This document shows, piece by piece, positions 58,834 to 64,000 of a stretch of 64,000 nucleotides of DNA. The DNA is taken from NCBI RefSeq assembly GCF_022369515.1, contig NZ_CP059724.1:3348001-3412000 (forward strand). The letters run 5' to 3'. Under the pieces are notes generated by a model that saw nothing but the letters and a program-made list of their open reading frames with translations, was not told where the DNA came from and searched no databases. The translations under genes were made by a program, and so were the position numbers. Within the stretch, counting starts at the first letter, position 1; the number at the start of each line of letters is the position of its first letter. The DNA comes from Paenibacillus sp. 19GGS1-52 (GTDB taxonomy: Bacteria > Bacillota > Bacilli > Paenibacillales > Paenibacillaceae).

Positions 58834-60754
58834 GTGCCCAGAGGCACGCATTATCTAGTTGGTGAAAGTCCAACCCAAGGAGGGGCCAAGCCACCTTGGT
58901 AGCTAGGATGCTTGCGCATGGAGAAATCTGTGTGTAAAAGCGCATCGACAAAAGTACCTGTCAGAGACAGGGCGAGCGACAATCCAGGCCGCAACATGAA
59001 GTGAATCCTGCCGCGTCGTCAAAAAGGCCCTGCAAAGGGGAAAAGAGGGTGCCGAGTCTCGAGAATATAGACGAAGGCCATGGAAACTGTGCAGAACTTG
59101 GAGCAGCAGTGAAGAATCCTCCGGCGTATAGGGAACGGCATGGGTTTGAAAGATAATGCAGTGAACTGGGGAGACCCTCCCCCACACGGGATTTTTTTTT
59201 TTTTAGGAATCCGTAAAGAGGCGCTCTATAAGTCCAGAAGACGAAATGAACCGTCTGTGGGAAGGGAGTCCGAGGGGCTCATAGTACCAAGGAACCTAAG
59301 GACAACATAACCTTAGGGAGGGAAGGAGCCCTGCTTTGTTTATGCTTTTGGAGGAGGTACGAGTGAGTGAATGCCAACCGGCTAACGACACCCAAGGAAA
59401 AAGTTCAACAACTCCAAAAAAAGCTAGGTCATGCGGCCAAGGCGAACAAAAAGCGTAAATTCCATGCATTGTATGACAAGATCTATCGGTGGGATGTATT
59501 GTGCGAAGCGTGGAAACGAGTGAAAGCCAACAAGGGAGCTGCGGGAGTAGATGCCGTGACGCTAGCAGACATTGAGGAACAAGGAGAAATATGGTTTCTC
59601 AAGACATGTGAGCGAGAACTTAAAGAAGGTAACTACCATCCGCAACCCGTAAGGCGACACTATATCCCGAAGAAAGACGGAAAGCAAAGGCCATTAGGCA
59701 TACCCACCGTACGGGATCGAGTCATACAGATGGCAACCAAACTAGTGATTGAACCCATCTTTGAAGCAGACTTTGGGGAAGTATCCTTCGGTTTTCGTCC
59801 GAAACGAAGTGCTAAAGGGGCGTTGGAACGTATTCGTAAAGCCTGCAACCGCAAAGGAAATTGGGTAGTCGACGTCGATATCCAAGGCTACTTCGACAAT
59901 ATTAATCAAGAGAAGCTTATGAAATTGGTGCAAATGCGTATCAATGACAGGCGGATACTGAAATTAATGAGGAAGTGGCTACAAGCGGGAGTTATGGAAG
60001 AAGGAACGGTAAGACGCTCGGATTTAGGGACTCCGCAAGGAGGCGTGATTTCACCGCTCCTTGCGAATATCTATCTAAATTACTTCGACCAATTGTGGGA
60101 GAAACACGGGAAAGGAGTAGGGGAGCTCACGAGGTATGCAGACGACTTTGTAGTGGTTTGCAAAACGAAAAAGGACGCCGAACATGCGTATGAGCTCATA
60201 CGCAAAATCATGGAGCGTTTGGAGTTATCCCTACACCCGACCAAAACCCGCATTGTAGGATTATGGACGGGAGACGAAGGATTCGACTTCTTGGGGATGC
60301 ATCACCGAAAAACGAGAGCAGAAACATCCCAAGGCAAGGTGTACTACACCACACAACAGTGGCTAACGAAAAAGGCAGAGGAACGCATTCGAGAGGTGGT
60401 CAAAGAAAGATTGGCTCCCCCGAGCATGCGCTCGAAATCGTTTGCGGAACAGGTGAAATGGCTCAATCCAAAGATCCAAGGATGGAGAAATTATTACTAC
60501 ACGAACTACAGCCAAAAGAGATTAGCCAAGTTGGACTGGTATATTTTGCAGCGATTAACCCGGTGGTATGCCAAGAAAAGACAACGTAGAAGATGGATGG
60601 GTTCACTGAAAGAGGTTAGATATATTGCCGTCCAGTATGGACTTAAAACGCTATTGTAAACTGTATGCCCATGAATGACGAACATCGGAAAGCCGTATGA
60701 GGGAAAACCTCACGTACGGTTTGATGAGGAAGGGCTGGTCAGGCCAGCCCTTTA
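58834..60754 (+). mobile_element. group II intron (approximate ends)
   Basis: A structured RNA region of about 500 nt (58834-59340, hairpin GCGTGCC/GGCACGC at the start, many GNRA-like loops) precedes an intron reverse transcriptase. After the ORF lies domain V (about 60686-60722, AAGCCGTATGAGGG ... CCTCACGTACGGTTT) and a domain VI-like hairpin (GGGCTGG/CCAGCCC, 60732-60750). The 5' end is taken at GTGCCC and the 3' end at an AC near 60754; both are uncertain by several bases. A T12 run lies at about 59189-59202 inside the intron. Confidence 0.75.
59367..60659 (+). CDS. ltrA: group II intron reverse transcriptase/maturase
   Basis: 430 residues. RT domain with [36 protein letters not shown], the [11 protein letters not shown] block, [17 protein letters not shown] and catalytic YADDFVV (Y-A-D-D), then a maturase (GIIM/X) domain ([21 protein letters not shown]) and a basic C-terminal DNA-binding stretch ([10 protein letters not shown]). 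No HNH endonuclease domain. GTG start with GGAGGAGGT 8 bp upstream. Intact, so the intron may be mobile. It helps the intron splice and insert into DNA. Confidence 0.92.
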   Translation: MNANRLTTPKEKVQQLQKKLGHAAKANKKRKFHALYDKIYRWDVLCEAWKRVKANKGAAGVDAVTLADIEEQGEIWFLKTCERELKEGNYHPQPVRRHYIPKKDGKQRPLGIPTVRDRVIQMATKLVIEPIFEADFGEVSFGFRPKRSAKGALERIRKACNRKGNWVVDVDIQGYFDNINQEKLMKLVQMRINDRRILKLMRKWLQAGVMEEGTVRRSDLGTPQGGVISPLLANIYLNYFDQLWEKHGKGVGELTRYADDFVVVCKTKKDAEHAYELIRKIMERLELSLHPTKTRIVGLWTGDEGFDFLGMHHRKTRAETSQGKVYYTTQQWLTKKAEERIREVVKERLAPPSMRSKSFAEQVKWLNPKIQGWRNYYYTNYSQKRLAKLDWYILQRLTRWYAKKRQRRRWMGSLKEVRYIAVQYGLKTLL

Positions 60755-60855
60755 CTCTAGAGCTATTTGCTAAAAAAATAAGGAGACTGTAAAATTATGT
60801 GATTATTCTCAGGTGATCAATAACCAAACAAATATACCGAAAATGAGGCGAGATT

Positions 60856-61482
60856 ATGGCAGTAGATCAAATCATTTACTGGATCGGTGGATCGGCATGT
60901 GCAGGTAAAAGTACATTAGCGAAGATGTATGCAGATAAGTATGGGCTTGAACTATATGCTTGTGATGAACACTCTGATATACATATGCAGAAAATTTCAC
61001 GTAACAAACAGTCCGCTATGCATAAAGTATCTAAGATGAAGCCTAACGAAGTTTTTTATACCAGGGATGTTGAAGAACAATTACGAGTTTATCTCCAATT
61101 CGTTAGGGAAGATTTCTCAATGGTCTTAGAGGATCTTGCTGCCAAGCCTAACCTACCTATTGTAGTTGAAGGAAATCAATTATTACCCCATTTGGTGTTA
61201 CCCCATATGAGAGAAAAGCATAAAGCAATATGGATTGTTCCTACTGAACGTTTCCAAAGGGAACATTATAGCCAGAGAGTTTGGGTACAAGAATTATTAC
61301 AGCAAACAGACGATCCTGCGGTTTCTTTTGATAAGTGGATGTCGAGAGATGCTCTGTTTGCTGAGCTTGTCCAACAGGAAGCCAATCATTTAAAGCTGAA
61401 TTTGTTAAAAGTAGATGGAGTCAAAGGCTTGCAAGAAAATTTCAAAATCATTGTAGAATATTTCTCTTGTGAAAAAACATAG
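60856..61482 (+). CDS. P-loop NTPase (nucleotide kinase-like)
   Basis: 208 residues. Walker A IGGSACAGKSTLAKMYA at residues 10-26, then a helix-rich middle and a strand VVEGNQLLPHLV followed by AIWIVPTERFQREHYSQR, where a basic lid-like segment occurs. It resembles small-molecule or nucleoside kinases of unknown substrate. GAGGCGAG RBS. Single gene downstream of the intron. Confidence 0.7.
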   Translation: MAVDQIIYWIGGSACAGKSTLAKMYADKYGLELYACDEHSDIHMQKISRNKQSAMHKVSKMKPNEVFYTRDVEEQLRVYLQFVREDFSMVLEDLAAKPNLPIVVEGNQLLPHLVLPHMREKHKAIWIVPTERFQREHYSQRVWVQELLQQTDDPAVSFDKWMSRDALFAELVQQEANHLKLNLLKVDGVKGLQENFKIIVEYFSCEKT

Positions 61483-61514
61483 AACTTGATCAGCTCCCCA
61501 AAAGCTTAACTACT

Positions 61515-61740
61515 ATGAGATCTGCAGTGATAATTAGGGAAGGACATCTAGTATTCATCAACCCGTTGAATGATCAAGAAACTCAATTCCTGAGCTCTAC
61601 TGGCCTGGTATTTCGTCATCCTTGAAGTTATAAGCTACAATTTTGGTGTGTCCATAATTTTGAGCGCAGAAATATTCACGGAAGGGTAGATCTTCTAATT
61701 GAAATCCTGGTCGAACCAAAACTTGAGATAAAACAGTCAT
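61515..61740. other. intergenic region with two overlapping small frames, possibly Nudix remnant
   Basis: Plus strand 61515-61625 encodes 36 residues starting MRSAVIIREGHLVFINPL, resembling the first strands of a Nudix hydrolase that is cut short. Minus strand 61597-61740 encodes 47 residues (FREYFCAQNYGHTKIVAYNF near the middle) with only a weak RBS. Neither is convincing as a functional gene. The remaining part of 61483-61761 shows nothing. Confidence 0.35.
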
Positions 61741-61761
61741 ATCCTAGGTGTAATTTCTATA

Positions 61762-61810
61762 TTGCAAAACTAATCACATTAGTTTATATTTAAGCTAATG
61801 ACATTAGTTT
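61762..61810 (+). promoter_or_regulatory. promoter with two tandem palindromic TetR-type operators
   Basis: TTGCAA (61762-61767), 17 bp, TATATT (61785-61790). Operator 1 AAACTAAT-CAC-ATTAGTTT (61767-61785) fills the spacer; operator 2 AAGCTAAT-GAC-ATTAGTTT (61792-61810) covers the start site. Spacing 25 bp. The likely ligand is the TetR protein encoded second in the operon. Confidence 0.85.
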
Positions 61811-61825
61811 ATTGGAGGGATACCT

Positions 61826-62539
61826 ATGAGAGTTACTCGTGAAGGCCAGTTGCTACAGCTTACTTGGATGCCAAGATTGTTCCCAGTGAATTGTTACATT
61901 GTTGAAGAAGAGAAAGACTTGACTCTAATAGATGCGGCGATGCCTTTTAGTGTGAAAGGAATTGTCCGCACCGCAGCGAACTTAAATAAGGAGATCACCC
62001 GAATTGTCCTGACTCACGCTCATGATGACCATGTGGGTGGGTTAGACGGACTTAAGAAAAAGTTCCCTAATGCGCAGGTGTATATTTCGGAGAGGGATGC
62101 AGGCTTGCTGCGTGGAGATCGTTCTTTACGGGTTGGCGAGCCCCAGAGTCCTATAAAGGGTGGTGTTCCCAAGAAGGTTTTGACTCAAGCGGATGTATTG
62201 CTGTATGAAGGGGATACGGTTGGATCATTGACGGCGATCAGTACGCCTGGTCATACTCCAGGTTCGATGTCATTTCTGGATAAGCGTAGCGGAGCCGTTA
62301 TTGTCGGAGATGCTTTTCAGACCTTCCGGGGGACGGCCGTATCGGGGACTGTTGTTCCGTGGTTTCCTTTTCCGGCCCTGGCTACCTGGAATAAAGGCTT
62401 GGCTTTGGCCAGCGCCCTCAAGCTGCTGGAGGCTTCACCGTCGTTACTAGCAGTAGGTCATGGAGATTTGCTTAAAGAACCCGTTCACAAGATCAAGGAA
62501 GCTATTCGTACGGCACAAATTAGACAGGGACAGGAGTAG
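61826..62539 (+). CDS. MBL fold metallo-hydrolase
   Basis: 237 residues. TLIDAAMPF, then the metal motif LTHAHDDHVGG (HxHxDH, near residue 59), GHTPGSMSF and IVGDAF and final GHGDL: a complete glyoxalase II/lactonase-like binuclear zinc site. Substrate unknown. TTGGAGGG RBS. First gene of an operon with a TetR regulator and an AlkZ-like protein, under two palindromic operators. Confidence 0.87.
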   Translation: MRVTREGQLLQLTWMPRLFPVNCYIVEEEKDLTLIDAAMPFSVKGIVRTAANLNKEITRIVLTHAHDDHVGGLDGLKKKFPNAQVYISERDAGLLRGDRSLRVGEPQSPIKGGVPKKVLTQADVLLYEGDTVGSLTAISTPGHTPGSMSFLDKRSGAVIVGDAFQTFRGTAVSGTVVPWFPFPALATWNKGLALASALKLLEASPSLLAVGHGDLLKEPVHKIKEAIRTAQIRQGQE

Positions 62540-62545
62540 ATCAAC

Positions 62546-63127
62546 ATGTCACCAAGAGCAGGCTTAGACACCCATACCCTTGTAATGGCCGCAGCGGATA
62601 TAGCTGATGAACAAGGAATTGAAGCAGTAACCCTGGCTGCGCTGGCAGCCAAGCTGGGCGTGCGTTCCCCTTCCTTGTACAATCATATTAATGGGTTGCA
62701 AGGTTTACGGACTTTACTGGCTATTTACGGACTGGAACAGCTCTACACAAGGATGTCAGCAGCAGTAGAGGGAGTTAGTGGTGATATCGCAATTCACGCT
62801 ATGAGCCAAGCGTATGTCGATTTTGCAAGAAGCCGTCCGGGTCTGTATGAAACAACATTGCGGGCACCAGAACAGGAGAATGTTCCACTAGAATTGGCAG
62901 GCAATCTTATTTTGTCACTGATGATTCATGCGCTAAAAGCGTATGACCTGGGAGCTGAGGGAGAACTGCATGCCATTCGAGGGCTGCGTAGTATTCTGCA
63001 CGGCTTCACTTCATTGGAGCATAAGGGAGGGTTCGGTATGCCGCTTGACGCCAATATCAGCTTGTACCGGCTCATTAGTACGTTTATTGCGGGTATAGGA
63101 AATATGAAGGCTGTAGGAAAGGGATGA
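62546..63127 (+). CDS. TetR/AcrR family regulator (WHG-domain type)
   Basis: 193 residues. HTH in residues 8-55 (LVMAAADIADEQGIEAVTLAALAAKLGVRSPSLYNHINGLQGL, read in parts: ADIADEQG, TLAALAAKLG, SPSLYNHINGL) and a C-terminal WHG-type domain ending HGFTSLEHKGGFGMP. Starts 6 bp after the upstream stop. It probably represses this operon through the tandem palindromes at 61767 and 61792. Confidence 0.88.
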   Translation: MSPRAGLDTHTLVMAAADIADEQGIEAVTLAALAAKLGVRSPSLYNHINGLQGLRTLLAIYGLEQLYTRMSAAVEGVSGDIAIHAMSQAYVDFARSRPGLYETTLRAPEQENVPLELAGNLILSLMIHALKAYDLGAEGELHAIRGLRSILHGFTSLEHKGGFGMPLDANISLYRLISTFIAGIGNMKAVGKG

Positions 63128-63134
63128 GAGTGCA

Positions 63135-63824
63135 ATGAAGAGTATGGAAGAACAGGTTAGCATTACAACTTATGAAGAGGCGGCGGAAATATTAGCGAAG
63201 GTCGGTATTTTGCCACTAGCCCCGCTAATCCCTGAACATCCTTCAATAAGTGGAATCACAAAGGCAGAGAATTGGCATACCGGTACAGAGCTGGACCCCT
63301 GGGCGTGGCGTGCACGATTTCCCGGAGAGGGTCTGGCTGGATACGGAAAGTTCATCAAGAAAAAGGCAGTTTTAGTATCTAAGGAGTGGTTTCCCGTATT
63401 CGTAGCGGCAGCCGGTAGCTCCCTTGCTCTGGAAGAACGGTACAATAATGGTCTTTCCAGCCGAGAAGCGCTGACTTTATTGAAGATCATTCGTACTAAT
63501 CAAGGTATAGATACACGCAGCTTGCGGGCCGAAGCAGAGATGAAGGCGAAAGAAAAGAAGTCACAGTTTGACAATGCGGTTACAGAGCTGCAAGGATCAC
63601 TGGATATCGTTATTTCGGGAGTGAAGGAACGCCATAATGCGGTGGGAGAGAAGAATGGCTGGAACAGTACTTCTTTCGAAACGGCAAGTCACTGGTTGAA
63701 GGAGAGCGGTCTATCCATGAATCCTGGCACTCGGGAGGAAGCCATTCAGTGGTTGCATTCAAGAATGGATGGCATATGGACACCAGCTGCGATAACATGG
63801 ATCAACAAGGCATTATCCTGGTAA
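63135..63824 (+). CDS. AlkZ-related protein (uncharacterised)
   Basis: 229 residues, cytosolic. TYEEAAEILAKVGILPL, then WHTGTELDPWAWRARFPGEGLAGYGKFIKKKAVLVSKEWFPVF, which looks like the short proteins annotated as AlkZ/YcaQ-related; the catalytic region of true AlkZ glycosylases is not evident. The assignment is from memory of the family and weak. Third gene of the TetR operon, 7 bp after the regulator. Confidence 0.6.
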   Translation: MKSMEEQVSITTYEEAAEILAKVGILPLAPLIPEHPSISGITKAENWHTGTELDPWAWRARFPGEGLAGYGKFIKKKAVLVSKEWFPVFVAAAGSSLALEERYNNGLSSREALTLLKIIRTNQGIDTRSLRAEAEMKAKEKKSQFDNAVTELQGSLDIVISGVKERHNAVGEKNGWNSTSFETASHWLKESGLSMNPGTREEAIQWLHSRMDGIWTPAAITWINKALSW

Positions 63825-63830
63825 ACATAA

Positions 63831-63873
63831 AAACGGCTAGTCATAGCCCAAGGTGAGCGAGATTAGCCGTAAG
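63831..63873 (-). terminator. terminator for the minus-strand gene at the window end
   Basis: ACGGCTAGTC / GATTAGCCGT stem with a T run on the minus strand; may also stop plus-strand transcripts. Confidence 0.65.
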
Positions 63874-63908
63874 CGTTCTCTATTAAGTTGTATATACATA
63901 GCCAACGA

Positions 63909-64000
63909 TTACAGCATAGGCGCCAAGTATTCAATTACGAAGTATAGAAATCCGAATAGCAGCATGACAAAGGCGGTATATTTGATTGCATTAGATGCAA
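63909..64000 (-). CDS. small membrane protein, partial (C terminus only)
   Basis: The minus strand is open from the window edge to TAA at 63911-63909. The tail is a membrane helix (TAFVMLLFGFLYFVIEYLA) and ends in PML. The gene starts outside the window; too little is present to name a family. Confidence 0.6.
   Translation of the reverse strand, partial: ASNAIKYTAFVMLLFGFLYFVIEYLAPML

Noticed and set aside
58903..59187. Minus-strand frames of 74-94 codons
   Set aside because: They lie in the structured RNA part of the group II intron, without RBS or protein-like content.

Overview
The window looks like chromosomal DNA of a spore-forming member of the Bacillales, most likely Paenibacillus or a close relative. 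This rests on spore genes (gerP cluster, cwlJ-gerQ), strong AGGAGG-type ribosome binding sites, frequent TTG/GTG starts, sigma-A promoters, Firmicutes-type preQ1-I and c-di-AMP riboswitches, and lipoproteins with LSAC lipoboxes. No rRNA or tRNA gene and no CRISPR array was seen.

Layout. 1-9.9 kb: GNAT acetyltransferase, a frameshifted aldo/keto reductase, an Rrf2 regulator with a metallo-hydrolase/AbrB-type transporter pair, a TetR-membrane protein-flavodoxin operon, a Gfo/Idh oxidoreductase divergent from a WYL regulator, and an SDR oxidoreductase. 9.9-17.9 kb: MFS exporter divergent from an SgrR-like regulator, NIPSNAP protein, a GerT-like coat protein divergent from gerPA-PE, a secreted PQQ-type propeller protein and a small repeat protein. 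17.98-21.49 kb: an IS66-family element that appears to carry a multicopper oxidase gene as passenger, inserted into a transcription terminator with an 8-bp target duplication. 21.5-31 kb: esterase, thyX, two amino-acid permeases, LysR, tyrosine recombinase, ldh, a propeller lipoprotein. 31-35.5 kb: a small Cys-rich protein behind an Fnr/Crp-type promoter, DUF2500 protein, an SDR remnant, a MITE-like repeat next to cwlJ-gerQ, a CNNM/CorC protein. 35.6-41.2 kb: MHYT histidine kinase, bdbD-bdbC, c-di-AMP riboswitch and kimA. 41.3-46.6 kb: a Fur-controlled siderophore uptake cluster. 46.8-51.3 kb: murB, then the preQ1 riboswitch and queF-queC-queD-queE. 51.4-58.8 kb: isochorismatase-like hydrolase, EamA transporter, methyltransferase, LysR, pstS-C-A-B. 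58.8-60.8 kb: a group II intron just after the pst terminator. 60.8-64 kb: a P-loop protein, an MBL-TetR-AlkZ-like operon under two tandem operators, and a partial membrane protein.

The most notable features are (i) the IS66-laccase element, whose true left end is identified by a target duplication that lies beyond the laccase; (ii) several strong palindromic operators, including one architecture (TAGTTAACATA-N8-TATGTTAACTA and variants) found at three separate loci; and (iii) a class-II-like Fnr/Crp promoter in front of an uncharacterised 57-residue cysteine-rich protein. All function calls come from reading motifs by eye; no database search was run.
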